A stretch of 64,000 nt of DNA from Desulfomonile tiedjei DSM 6799 (GTDB taxonomy: Bacteria; Desulfobacterota; Desulfomonilia; Desulfomonilales; Desulfomonilaceae): the NCBI RefSeq assembly GCF_000266945.1, contig NC_018025.1:3038001-3102000 (forward strand). The letters are read 5' to 3'. Made by a program: the position numbers and the translations under genes. The notes beneath the pieces are model-generated. The model did not search any database and had not been told where the DNA came from. It was given only the letters and a program-made list of their open reading frames with translations. Within the stretch, counting starts at the first letter, position 1; every line of letters starts with the position of its first letter. Below are positions 9,754 through 18,554 of this stretch, piece by piece.

Positions 9754-9831
9754 GTAGCGCCGGCCTCCGTGCCGGCGAACAATTCACCGAACAAATCAAT
9801 AAGTTCTCGCCGGCAGGGACGCCGGCGCTAC
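9754..9831. repeat. GC-rich nested inverted repeat
   Basis: Two GCCGGC hairpins (GCGCCGGC-loop-GCCGGCG, and CGCCGGC-loop-GCCGGCGC) face each other, and the outer arms GTAGCGCCGGC and GCCGGCGCTAC are also complementary, so the 78-base unit can fold as one long cruciform. Similar 'gtgccggc' pieces recur near 18360 and 35740, so it belongs to the dispersed repeats of this chromosome. It occupies most of the gap 9570-9906 between two reverse-strand genes, and nothing else is visible there. Confidence 0.7.
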
Positions 9832-9906
9832 TGATTCTTCCCATAGCAGGCATTGGATTCCATCAAGACTTTCGATAACCGCTATAAGAGCGCTCTCACG
9901 CAGTTC

Positions 9907-12042
9907 CTAATCACGATCCTCCGGTTTTTGCCCGGGTCTATGAGGAGGCCCCGGTCTGGGAGGCTCCGGTCGAACTTGTTGTTGTGGCTGAGGCCGTTCC
10001 TGTCGTTGTGGTTCCGGTCTGACCTGAGGTTGTGGTTGAGGCCGTTCCTCTCGACGTGGTTCGGGCCGAACCTGGGGTTGCGGCTGAGGCCGCTCTTGCT
10101 TTGTTTCCGGTGCTCTTTCGGGTCTTCCGGGAGGTTCCGGTCTTTGCGGTCTCATTTCCGGTGTCCGCTCAGGTCGGGACGGCCGTTCCGGTCTTTCAGG
10201 TCTGACCTCCGGCTTTTCAGGAACTCCAGGGCGTTCCGGCCTTTCAGGCCGTTCGGGTTTCACTTCAGGCACCCGTCCAGGCATTCCGGGGCGTTCCGGT
10301 TTCACTTCAGGTCTCTCAGGTCTTTCCGGACGCGGACGTTCAGGTCTCACCTCTGGAGGTCTTTCAGGTCTTCCGGGCCGCTCCGGGCGCTCTGGGCGCT
10401 CTGGTCTTTCAGGTCTGACCTCCGGCTTTTCAGGAACTCCAGGGCGTTCAGGCCTTTCAGGGCGTTCCGGTGTCACTTCAGGTATCCTTCCGGGTCTTCC
10501 TGGACGTTCAGGTCTTTCAGGTCTTTCGGGTCTCCCCGGAAGCACACCGGGCGGCAATGGCGGCCTCTCGGGTCCAGGGCGCTCAACATCGGGAGGACCG
10601 GGTCGCCTGGTGCAACGGCCTTCGAGACAGGTCAGCCCCAGGGATTCGCACGAAACACAATTCGAGCCGCGCCTTTCCTGACAAGCTCCACAGGGCCGGT
10701 GCACGCAACGGCCTCCTACGCAGGTCATGCCGAGTTCTCCGCAGGACACGCAACGGCTGCCATTCCAGAAAGTGCATTGATCGCATTCTCTGCGCGGAAC
10801 GCATCTACCGCCTCTGCAGACTCTGCCCATTTCTTCACAGGGCACACATCGTTGCCCGTTCCAGAATGAGCAACTCGGGCAATCTTTCCGGACACACCTG
10901 CCGTTTTGACATACAAGGCCGAGTTCTGCGCAGGGGATGCAGCGATTATTGCGGAAGACCGTGCACTCACGACATGATTTTTGGACACATCGACCGCGTT
11001 CGCAGTCCAGTCCGAGCTCTCTACAGGGTACACAGCGTCTTCCGTTCCACACAGTGCATTCGCGACAACGGGACGGAACACATCGACCGTCCACACATTC
11101 TCTTCCTACGTCCCGGCATGGAAGGCATCGTCTGCCATCCCAGACAGTGCATCTGCGACAGTTCTTCCGCACGCATCTTCCGCCGATGCATTCCATGCCA
11201 ATCCAATCGCATGGCACGCAACGATCTCCATTCCAAACTTCACAGCCTCGGCATGGTCTCACTGGAACCCACGGAACTGCAGGCGGATAATAGACGTCAA
11301 CCCCGACCTCCGGGACAGCTCCGTAGGAAGGCGGCTGTATGATGTAGGTTTCTTCACAAGAAGGTACGTCTTGAGGGAGGGTTCCGGGGATAGTGGTCTG
11401 GTCGATAAGATCCTTCATCGTCTGCGATGAAACTGTTACCGGTTTTGTAGGCTCCTTGCGCTCATCGATATCGGATCGCTGGCAGGATGTCAGGAGCTGC
11501 TCTGCCGGCAATTCGTCCAGAATGTTCTTCACTCGAACACGGCCCCAAATCACAGTCACCGTAGTCTGCTTCGGATTGTACACGTTCACCACGAAGTCCA
11601 CAGGCCGATCTGTCGGTTCCACATTGATGAGGGCTGTGGGGGTTACGATCGTATAAGATGAAGGAGGATCCGAGTTGGGCAGCTTGTGGACAAACCGGAT
11701 AATTCCTTCGGTCATATCTGCGCTGAAGTGGCTCGTCTGCCCTGATTTTTCCAGATCGTAGAAGTAGATTTCAGACAACTGTCCCATGGAAGTATGACTG
11801 TTGTTAACGAATGACACCAGCCCTTTACTGTCTTTGTCGCTTTGAAACGTATCTCCAATTGCTACGGGGTCACCTTTATTTGCCTGTCGGAACTCCGACT
11901 CATCGGAGTGCCGCATGTAAACGCCTCCTTCCACCGCCTGAACCGAACCTATCTGTTGAGCAAATGCTGGAATTATCCATACACCGGCGACCAACAGATT
12001 TGTCAAAAAGGCTGTGAGAATCCGGCGATATGCGGTTTTCAT
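9907..12042 (-). CDS. secreted FecR-domain protein with seven six-cysteine repeats and Pro/Arg/Glu-rich tail
   Basis: A 711-residue exported protein. Residues 1-28 form a signal peptide ending AFA. A FecR-like beta domain follows (about 30-185; contains VEGGVYMR, GDTFQSD, a VNVYNPKQTTVTV strand). Residues 264-477 are seven tandem repeats of 31-32 residues, each C-X2-C-X7-C-X2-C-X6-C-X4-C, 42 cysteines in all, with consensus WNGxRCVPC and GxCxxGRCV. The tail (about 480-711) is low-complexity, built on RPERPERPG. The frame opens at 12105, but GGAGGAGG just before the ATG at 12042 decides the start. Disulfide-rich repeats plus a stiff Pro-rich tail suggest a surface or matrix protein. FecR domains occur in regulators and in surface proteins, and no sigma factor is nearby. 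Confidence 0.85.
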   Translation of the reverse strand: MKTAYRRILTAFLTNLLVAGVWIIPAFAQQIGSVQAVEGGVYMRHSDESEFRQANKGDPVAIGDTFQSDKDSKGLVSFVNNSHTSMGQLSEIYFYDLEKSGQTSHFSADMTEGIIRFVHKLPNSDPPSSYTIVTPTALINVEPTDRPVDFVVNVYNPKQTTVTVIWGRVRVKNILDELPAEQLLTSCQRSDIDERKEPTKPVTVSSQTMKDLIDQTTIPGTLPQDVPSCEETYIIQPPSYGAVPEVGVDVYYPPAVPWVPVRPCRGCEVWNGDRCVPCDWIGMECIGGRCVRKNCRRCTVWDGRRCLPCRDVGRECVDGRCVPSRCRECTVWNGRRCVPCRELGLDCERGRCVQKSCRECTVFRNNRCIPCAELGLVCQNGRCVRKDCPSCSFWNGQRCVPCEEMGRVCRGGRCVPRRECDQCTFWNGSRCVSCGELGMTCVGGRCVHRPCGACQERRGSNCVSCESLGLTCLEGRCTRRPGPPDVERPGPERPPLPPGVLPGRPERPERPERPGRPGRIPEVTPERPERPERPGVPEKPEVRPERPERPERPERPGRPERPPEVRPERPRPERPERPEVKPERPGMPGRVPEVKPERPERPERPGVPEKPEVRPERPERPSRPERTPEMRPQRPEPPGRPERAPETKQERPQPQPQVRPEPRREERPQPQPQVRPEPQRQERPQPQQQVRPEPPRPGPPHRPGQKPEDRD

Positions 12043-12543
12043 ACTATCCTCCTCCGAGTGTGAACGAAAAAAAGGTGATTTCCCCCAATTTGCGGTTCTT
12101 TTCAAGGGTCATTACTCATATGAAATACCGACAAAGAATACTAATTTCAGGTTAGGGACAATCAAACAGGAACTCCGTTTCTATCGGGACATTATCGAAA
12201 AATATTAATTGAAGGTAATTCCGAACAAAGAGAACTTGACGCCACGGAAAGTACCTTTGTTTTAGGTTTACAAAACCTACTCTCGCTGTCAAGATCTTGC
12301 ATCTCCGAAGTGCTCCACATCTTATTGAGAATTTTCGGGAAAAGTCGCTTGTTATAAATCTGTATCAGCGGGGACTTGTGTATGAAAAAAATGAAAATAA
12401 AATGGGATATGAGAGAATACAGGAAACTCTGGACTGCGCGAGTCGGGACAATCGAGGAAACCGGATTGCATGAAAGACAATGCCGATGATTCAACGTTAT
12501 TCAGGGTTGCGATATTTCAGCAAAAGCTCGTTTGGGATGAAAC
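12043..12543. other. AT-rich intergenic region between divergent genes
   Basis: A 501-base gap that must hold the promoter of the FecR-protein gene (reverse) and of the gene at 12544 (forward). It contains a small palindrome AGGTTT-aca-AAACCT at 12264-12278 and A/T-rich stretches, but no -35/-10 pair I would defend. A 35-codon forward frame (12382-12489) is too weak to call a gene. Confidence 0.5.
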
Positions 12544-13089
12544 ATGGAAAAATTCGATACGCTTGATTTGACCCGAAAAAAGAGAGCTCCAGAATACGAG
12601 AAAAAGGTAAGAGAAGACGATACCGTCAGTACTCCGAGTCGATTGGATGTGTCGACGCAGACGGAACAAGCCCATATGCGGCATCTCGTAGAAGATCATC
12701 TGGAAGAAAAGGCGCGCAAGGCTTCTCGAAGAAAATGGGGAGGTCGCGGTTTGATCGCTCTCGGCTGTATGCTCCTCTTCACGTCTTGTCCATTGTATGC
12801 GTTTACCTTGATCGGTCCGGAGACAGTGCTCACCGCACTGGCCATGATCGCGGGAGGGAGCGCGCTTCTCGCGTGGCGTCCACGTCTCAAAGATACCAAT
12901 GAAGCCATTATCGTCGCGGCGAAATACGGTAACTGTCTTACGGCGACACGCTTGGCCCTTGAACTCGACGTCACTCTCGACAGAGCGGAAAGAATCATCC
13001 AGGAACTTGTGAAGAGCGGAATAGCGGAAATCGACCTCATGCACAAGGATTCAACGAATTCAATTGTGTACAAGATCAGGGGACTCTAG
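12544..13089 (+). CDS. membrane protein with C-terminal winged-helix-like domain
   Basis: A 181-residue protein of unknown family. The N-terminal 65 residues are charged. Two hydrophobic helices follow (about 70-90 and 95-115), separated by a short turn. The last 60 residues look like a small helix-turn-helix or winged helix: NCLTATRLALELDVTLDRAERIIQ is the typical spacing of helices that start transcription-factor domains, followed by SGIAEID and a beta strand. The combination suggests a membrane-bound regulator or adaptor, which is inference. The gene stands alone, with divergent and intergenic DNA on both sides. Confidence 0.68.
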   Translation: MEKFDTLDLTRKKRAPEYEKKVREDDTVSTPSRLDVSTQTEQAHMRHLVEDHLEEKARKASRRKWGGRGLIALGCMLLFTSCPLYAFTLIGPETVLTALAMIAGGSALLAWRPRLKDTNEAIIVAAKYGNCLTATRLALELDVTLDRAERIIQELVKSGIAEIDLMHKDSTNSIVYKIRGL

Positions 13090-13169
13090 TGCCGAGTCCG
13101 TATTGAGATGACAACTAACCCGATCGAGAACTTCTTATACTGATTCGCTTCTCTTTTGATGATCTGGGA

Positions 13170-13236
13170 GGCTGGAGTATCCCTCGCTCCGGACGACGCA
13201 GAGCCGTCTAATCATTCCGCTCAGGACACCCCAGCC
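13170..13236. other. possible structured element in the gap before sbcD
   Basis: In the 313-base gap between 13089 and sbcD, GGCTGG (13170-13175) pairs with CCAGCC (13231-13236), with further short pairings inside (GT/AC, CC/GG, CGGA/TCCG, GACG/CGTC) separated by small bulges. It could be a degenerate dispersed repeat, a regulatory leader, or chance. The rest of the gap shows nothing. Confidence 0.3.
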
Positions 13237-13402
13237 TTCGCTATCTTATGTGCACAACTGCGAAATGGTATTACATCTGTCTCCTGCAATTCTAAGTCCT
13301 GACCTGCATCAGTTTTCTTCAATGAGAGAAAAATTACTCGAAACACTTCTCAACTCACCCCGTATTGGAGTATAAAGTTCGCCTCAGAGATCGAGAGGAT
13401 TC

Positions 13403-14554
13403 ATGAGATTCGTACATACCGCAGATTGGCACCTGGGGCGGATTCTGCATGGGCAACGACTCATAGAGGATCAGGCCCATGCGCTAGGGCAGCTAGCGCT
13501 CTTCATCAGGGACTGTAATCCGGATGCTCTGCTAATTTGCGGAGACGTTTATGACAGGGCAGTTCCTCCTCCGGATGCAGTGGAATTGCTCGATGAATTC
13601 CTGTCAGAGATGGTTACGGATCTGAACCTGACAGTGATCGCTATAGCCGGAAATCATGACAGCCCTATTCGTATGGATTTCGGGGCCAAGGTCTTTTCCC
13701 GGCAAGGACTGCACGTATTCGGCTCGGTCACTGAAAAATTTCTTCCGGTTATTCTCCACGACGCACACGGAGCGGTGAGCTTTTATAGCCTTCCCTATGC
13801 AGAACCTGCCCTGGTGAGAGAAAAGCTCTCGTGTGAGGAACTGACGGGTCATGAATCCGCTATAAAGGCCATGTTGGACACCCGGTCGCGAACCCCGGGA
13901 GAACGGTCAGTACTCCTTGCTCATGCATTTATCTCAGGATGTGAAGAGGCAGAATCAGAGCGTCCTCTCAGTATAGGCGGCGTTGACTGCGTCAACGCTT
14001 CCGTTTTCTCGGATTTCCATTACGTTGCTCTGGGACATTTGCACAGGCCTCAGACCGCAGGAGGGTCTCAGATCCGTTATTCAGGTTCTCTGCTCAAGTA
14101 TTCTTTCTCGGAGGCGGACCACAAGAAGGTTGTGCACCTGGTTGAGTTCGACCGTGACGGCACGTGTCAGGTGGACAGCGTTGCTCTGACCGTCAGACGG
14201 GACGTTCGTCGCATCTCCGGATTTCTCACCGACATTCTTCAAGGACCGGCAAATGGCGAAAGTCGCGACGATTACCTACTTGTATCCCTTTTGGATCAGA
14301 CTCCCATCCTTGATGTAATGGGCAAGATCAGGGAAATCTATCCCAATACTCTGCATATCGAACGGCCTCATCTGGAAGCAGGAGGGGGAAGCGGCCGAGC
14401 CCCCGGCGATCACCGAAAACTGAGCGATGCCGATTTATTTGCTGCGTTCTATCAAGAAGTTACCGGAAACGAGCTGTCGCAGGAGCAGGCTCAGGCTTAT
14501 GACACCATCGTGAGCGCTTTGAGACAGAAGGACCGGGAGTCGGCAATCCCATGA
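13403..14554 (+). CDS. sbcD: nuclease SbcCD subunit D
   Basis: A 383-residue Mre11-type phosphoesterase, the nuclease subunit of SbcCD, which cleaves hairpins and processes DNA ends during repair and replication. The metal-binding motifs are intact: HTADWHLG, GDVYDR, GNHDSP and GHLHRPQ. The C-terminal part corresponds to the capping domain and SbcC-binding region. Length is close to E. coli SbcD (400). The stop overlaps the start of sbcC by four bases (ATGA), so the two subunits are co-translated, as usual for this pair. Confidence 0.96.
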   Translation: MRFVHTADWHLGRILHGQRLIEDQAHALGQLALFIRDCNPDALLICGDVYDRAVPPPDAVELLDEFLSEMVTDLNLTVIAIAGNHDSPIRMDFGAKVFSRQGLHVFGSVTEKFLPVILHDAHGAVSFYSLPYAEPALVREKLSCEELTGHESAIKAMLDTRSRTPGERSVLLAHAFISGCEEAESERPLSIGGVDCVNASVFSDFHYVALGHLHRPQTAGGSQIRYSGSLLKYSFSEADHKKVVHLVEFDRDGTCQVDSVALTVRRDVRRISGFLTDILQGPANGESRDDYLLVSLLDQTPILDVMGKIREIYPNTLHIERPHLEAGGGSGRAPGDHRKLSDADLFAAFYQEVTGNELSQEQAQAYDTIVSALRQKDRESAIP

Positions 14555-17500
14555 AACCGTTGAAATTAGTAGTGAAGGCATTCGGCCCTTATCCGGACGA
14601 ACAGATATTCGATTTTCGGACGTTGCGTAATCGTATGCTCTTCCTGATTCATGGGCCTACAGGATCCGGAAAAACAAGTGTCCTGGATGCCATGTGTTTC
14701 GCTTTGTATGGCGTCTGCTCAGGAATGCACAGGGAACCCAAACAAGTGCGCAGCGATCATGCTTCTTCTGACGTGCAAACCGAAGTGCAGTTTGATTTCA
14801 GCCTCGGGCCTGATGTGTACCGGGTGTACCGAAAACCCGAACAAACGCGTCCCGGCAAAGGAGGCAAGACATCGATAGTAAGACCGGAAGCAATCCTCCA
14901 CAAACGTACCGGCCTGGAATCCGATGAGATTGAAGGCACTGTTGTAGCGACTCAATGGAAACGCGTCACAGAAGAAATCGAGCGGCTGGTCGGTTTTCGT
15001 AGCGACCAGTTCCGGCAGGTCGTGATGCTGCCACAGGGCGAGTTTCGGCGTTTATTGTTGGCCGATTCAAAGGAAAAACAGGCCATTCTGGAAGTCTTGT
15101 TCAGAACGGAATTCTATCGACGAATCGAAGAAGCGCTGAAGCAAGCCGCAAGAGATTTGGAACTGCAGATCAAAGATGCCCAGACTAAGCTCGGATTCCT
15201 TTTAGGTCAGGCAGATGCCACATCCGCGGATGAATTAAGAGAGCGGAGATCCGCATTGGAGCATCGATGTTCCGAATTCCGGCAAAAATTGAAGCATTTA
15301 AAGCGTTCTGAAGAACAAACCCGAGATCAGTTGAACGAGGGAAGGGCAGCTAGAGAAAAGCTCGATGAGCTGAATGCGGCAAGAAAGGCGCTCCAAAACC
15401 TGGAACTGAAGACCGAAGCCTACGACGCACAAAAGAATGTTTTGGCTGCAGCTCACAAGGCCGCGGCAGTAATTCCTCAGGCTAACATGCTCACCTTGCG
15501 GACTCAGGAATCGGATGAGGCAAACCGTCGGCTCGATCAAGCGAGGAAAGATCTTCAGGGCGCAGCAGAACAGAAAGAAAGCGCCTCGCAGGCTCTTGCA
15601 GCGGAGGAAGAAAAGGCACCGGTCGTCGAGAAGTACAAACAGAGATTCGCCCAATTGGAAAATCTCACTCCGCAGGTAAAACAACTGCAAACTGTGCGGC
15701 AGGAGTTATCTCGAGCGACAAAAGAGTTCCAACAAAGAGAAGCAGATCTGCAAAAGACAAGAGAAGCCTTGGAGAAGTGTAAATCGCAGATGGCGGAAAT
15801 TCTGCCCGAACAGGAACGAGCTGAGAAGGCCGCCGCACGCGAGGAGTTCTACAGCCTCAAGATTGCTGAAATCGAGCAAGCATACGCAATTTTCAAGAAA
15901 CTGGAATCCCTGAATGCCTCCGAAAATATCGAGTCGAAGTCTCTCCATGGAATATCGGATGAGCTCTCCCAAGCCGAAGCGCATTTAGCGAAGGCACTTG
16001 TCGAGTACGATCACCTTGAACAAGAGTGGATACGCGGGCAAGCAGCCTTATTGGCCTCTAGTCTCTCAGAGGGCGTTCCCTGTCCGGTATGTGGTTCAAA
16101 AGAACACCCGGCTCCTGCTCCTCTGGACCTGAAGACACCGGATCTGACTCGAATCAAACGAAAGAAGGCCCAAATAGATCAGTTCCGCTCCAAAGTAGAG
16201 GAATGCCATCGAGAAAAGACTCAACGGGAGCTTGCCCTCATGCAAATACGTTCAGAGGCTGAAGCCCGCAAGGAAGCGCTTGGTTCTCATGGAAACAAGG
16301 AGCCTCTCGAGCTGCAGGCCGAGCTCAAAAATTTAAAGCTTGAATTGAAGAAATCACAACAGGCGCGAAAAGTAGCGGCTCTTCTCGCAGAACAGGCCGA
16401 AAATCTTGAGCGTTCCATATCCGGATGTGAAGATACGTTTTCAAAAGCGGAAGTTCGACGAACCGAATCTCTATCTCGCTTGCAGACTATTCAGGCACAG
16501 TGTGCCGCTCTGAAAGAGCAACTTCCGGAACATATGCAGGAACCGGAGAAGTTCGAACGTGAAAAAACCTCCGTGAAAAAGAAGATTGCGGCCATGGAAG
16601 CCGATTTGAACAAAGCGCGAAACGCGGCATTGCATGCCAATGAGCTTTTCCACGGATTTCAGGCCGGCCGGAAAGCCGCTGAAGATACGGCTGCAGTTGC
16701 ATCGAGCCGACTGCTTATCCAGAGAGAAGAATTTCACAGGAGTCTGAAAGAAGCTCAATTTCCTGACGAGAAAGCGTTCCTTGCAGCAAAAAGAACCTCT
16801 GAAGAAATCAGACTCATGGAAACGCGCATTCGGGAATTCGAGGGCAACTTAAGAGCAGCCAAGGACAGGGTTCATCGAGCCGATGCGAATGCCGAAAATC
16901 TTGCGGAACCCGATATGGGGACGCTGCAAAAGGCCGCGCAGGAAGCTCGAAAGTCGCTCGAAGAAGCATTACGGGAAGAAGTGAAGCTCAATGAGGAGCT
17001 TCAGCGAGTGACGCGCTTTCTCTCCGATCATTCGACAATCGGCAAACAGCTTGTCACATTGGAATCGCAATATTCCCTCACAGGCTCCATATCTCAGGCG
17101 GCAAACGGAACGAACCGGGACAGGATTACGTTTCAGCGGTTTGTTCTTGCCGCTCTCCTTGACGATGTTCTCGCTGCGGCTTCCAAACGACTCAAGATAA
17201 TGAGCAACAGCCGGTTTCACCTGCATCGAGTGACGACGCAAGCGGATCGCAGAGTTCCGGGTGGACTGGATTTAGAAGTGCACGACACATTCACCGGGAC
17301 TTCAAGACCTGTGTACACTCTATCCGGAGGGGAGAGTTTCCTCGCATCTCTGGCCCTGGCGTTAGGGCTTGCGGATACTGTGCAGGCTTATGCCGGAGGA
17401 ATCCACCTGGACACGATTTTCGTCGACGAAGGATTCGGCAGCTTGGACCCGGAGGCTCTGGACCTCGCCTTACGCGCGCTGATGGAGCTGAAGCAGGAAG

Positions 17501-17610
17501 GCAGACTGGTGGGAGTAATCTCTCACGTGCCCGAGCTCACAGAACGAATCGATGCTAGGCTGGAAATCATACCGGGTAAGAGAGGGAGTTCAGCTCGATT
17601 TGTAGTCTAA
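14551..17610 (+). CDS. sbcC: nuclease SbcCD subunit C (Rad50-like ATPase)
   Basis: A 1019-residue SMC-like ATPase that opens access of SbcD to DNA ends. The N-terminal Walker A GPTGSGKTS, a long coiled coil (about 180-860), the zinc hook CPVC at residue 511 in the middle of the coil, and the C-terminal signature LSGGES with Walker B TIFVDEGFGSLD are all seen. Length and layout match SbcC. It forms a two-gene operon with sbcD. A short inverted repeat (CGCTTC-TCAA-GAAGCG) lies ten bases after the stop but has no T-run. Confidence 0.97.
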   Translation: MKPLKLVVKAFGPYPDEQIFDFRTLRNRMLFLIHGPTGSGKTSVLDAMCFALYGVCSGMHREPKQVRSDHASSDVQTEVQFDFSLGPDVYRVYRKPEQTRPGKGGKTSIVRPEAILHKRTGLESDEIEGTVVATQWKRVTEEIERLVGFRSDQFRQVVMLPQGEFRRLLLADSKEKQAILEVLFRTEFYRRIEEALKQAARDLELQIKDAQTKLGFLLGQADATSADELRERRSALEHRCSEFRQKLKHLKRSEEQTRDQLNEGRAAREKLDELNAARKALQNLELKTEAYDAQKNVLAAAHKAAAVIPQANMLTLRTQESDEANRRLDQARKDLQGAAEQKESASQALAAEEEKAPVVEKYKQRFAQLENLTPQVKQLQTVRQELSRATKEFQQREADLQKTREALEKCKSQMAEILPEQERAEKAAAREEFYSLKIAEIEQAYAIFKKLESLNASENIESKSLHGISDELSQAEAHLAKALVEYDHLEQEWIRGQAALLASSLSEGVPCPVCGSKEHPAPAPLDLKTPDLTRIKRKKAQIDQFRSKVEECHREKTQRELALMQIRSEAEARKEALGSHGNKEPLELQAELKNLKLELKKSQQARKVAALLAEQAENLERSISGCEDTFSKAEVRRTESLSRLQTIQAQCAALKEQLPEHMQEPEKFEREKTSVKKKIAAMEADLNKARNAALHANELFHGFQAGRKAAEDTAAVASSRLLIQREEFHRSLKEAQFPDEKAFLAAKRTSEEIRLMETRIREFEGNLRAAKDRVHRADANAENLAEPDMGTLQKAAQEARKSLEEALREEVKLNEELQRVTRFLSDHSTIGKQLVTLESQYSLTGSISQAANGTNRDRITFQRFVLAALLDDVLAAASKRLKIMSNSRFHLHRVTTQADRRVPGGLDLEVHDTFTGTSRPVYTLSGGESFLASLALALGLADTVQAYAGGIHLDTIFVDEGFGSLDPEALDLALRALMELKQEGRLVGVISHVPELTERIDARLEIIPGKRGSSARFVV

Positions 17611-17745
17611 AGCGCTTCTCAAGAAGCGATCAACCGCTCACCGTTATTGAAAGGCATCACCGCTCACCCGGTTTTTCCTCAACGTCATTTTATTCGGTCA
17701 GCCATATCAAAAAGTTGAAAGCAAGAACATACATCTAACAGAATC

Positions 17746-17985
17746 TCAAAAAATGTGAGTTAATCGAGAACCGAGACGGAACATACCTACAATCACCATT
17801 AGCCAGGAGGCTAAATTCAAAATAGATACATACCTTGGCACTATTCCTGCGTCCTGTGGTGCTTTCAGAAATTCTGTAGGGGCATCTAGACCTGACTTCT
17901 TGTACGCATTGCAGGTCAGATGTCTGGTAACAACAAGTCCAATGACTCCTCCCACAACCAAGATCACTCCTTGGGCAATATTCAT
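17746..17985 (-). CDS. small membrane protein
   Basis: A 79-residue product with two hydrophobic helices (about residues 3-21 and 54-72) and a polar loop between them. The first helix is glycine-rich (VVGGVIGLVV). A GAGG lies about ten bases upstream of the ATG. It is convergent with sbcC. No family recognised. The clean two-helix pattern supports a real gene. Confidence 0.6.
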   Translation of the reverse strand: MNIAQGVILVVGGVIGLVVTRHLTCNAYKKSGLDAPTEFLKAPQDAGIVPRYVSILNLASWLMVIVGMFRLGSRLTHIF

Positions 17986-18062
17986 CTGTTTATGACCTCA
18001 AGCATCAATTAGCAGTAGTCTGTTTCAAAAACTATCAACTACGTCTTAACTCTTCTCGCAAC

Positions 18063-18288
18063 TATTCAGTTACGCATGGGAGAGATATCTTCGGCCCCGA
18101 AGGGGCTACGTAACAAGAAACAATAGCCGTGGGTGCAAGCCCACGGAAGCGATACGGCAAATCCTTTGTTCTCGGGACCCTGAAAAGGGTCCATCAATCA
18201 CATTTGGGAATCATTGCCTGTTGGTAGACCCTTTCAGGGTCGTTGAACCATACTTGTGGATATCGCACTGTCCACGGGTTGACCAAAC
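18063..18288. repeat. mosaic of short palindromic repeats
   Basis: A string of hairpin units: ATTCAGTTACGCATGGG (end motif of another repeat family, see 49700); GGCCCCGAAGGGGC (18092); CCGTGGGTGCAAGCCCACGG (from 18126); GGACCCTGAAAAGGGTCC (18176); GACCCTTTCAGGGTC (18224). The same units in the opposite orientation occur at 53215-53431. They occupy the gap downstream of icmF and contain no gene. Confidence 0.75.
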
Positions 18289-18508
18289 TGTCTCAAAATT
18301 CTCGAATGCACAACACATCGTGCCACGATTCATCATCCTTGTAGGGGCAGGTCTCGTGCCTGCCCTTCCGCAATGACCGGCACGGAGGCCGGTCACTACC
18401 GGGCACCCACGAGGGGCGCCCCTACAATCAGGCCGTGAAGATGATGAGAATTTCGTGCCACGATTTGGGATGAATTTCGACTTTTGAGACAGCTTCTGAC
18501 ACCCGTGA
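18272..18508. mobile_element. non-autonomous (MITE-like) element with IS1182-type ends
   Basis: A coding-free element bounded by inverted ends: left CACGGGTTGACC...CTGTCTCAAAA (inner end 18289) and right TTTTGAGACAG...CTGACACCCGTG. These match the ends of the intact insertion sequence at 51510-53214, including bases outside TGTCTCAAAA. Inside are two copies of CGTGCCACGATT in opposite surroundings and the palindromic unit GTAGGGGCAGGT...GCGCCCCTAC (about 18342-18425). A second copy, with diverged ends, lies at 35544-35718. Mobilisation by the IS transposase is inferred. Confidence 0.7.
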
Positions 18509-18554
18509 CTATTATTGGACCGCCCTTCCAGGGCGCAGATTGCCTGCTGCTCGG

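Noticed and set aside
10200-10560. Tandem short repeats that could be taken for a CRISPR array
   Set aside because: The repeats are in frame and code for RPERPERPG; there are no distinct spacers and no cas genes.
9853-10869. Forward frame rich in Arg, Ser and Phe
   Set aside because: Antisense shadow of the Pro/Arg/Glu tail and cysteine repeats of the FecR protein.
12382-12489. 35-codon forward frame before the gene at 12544
   Set aside because: Weak ribosome binding site and no recognisable pattern; too short to support.
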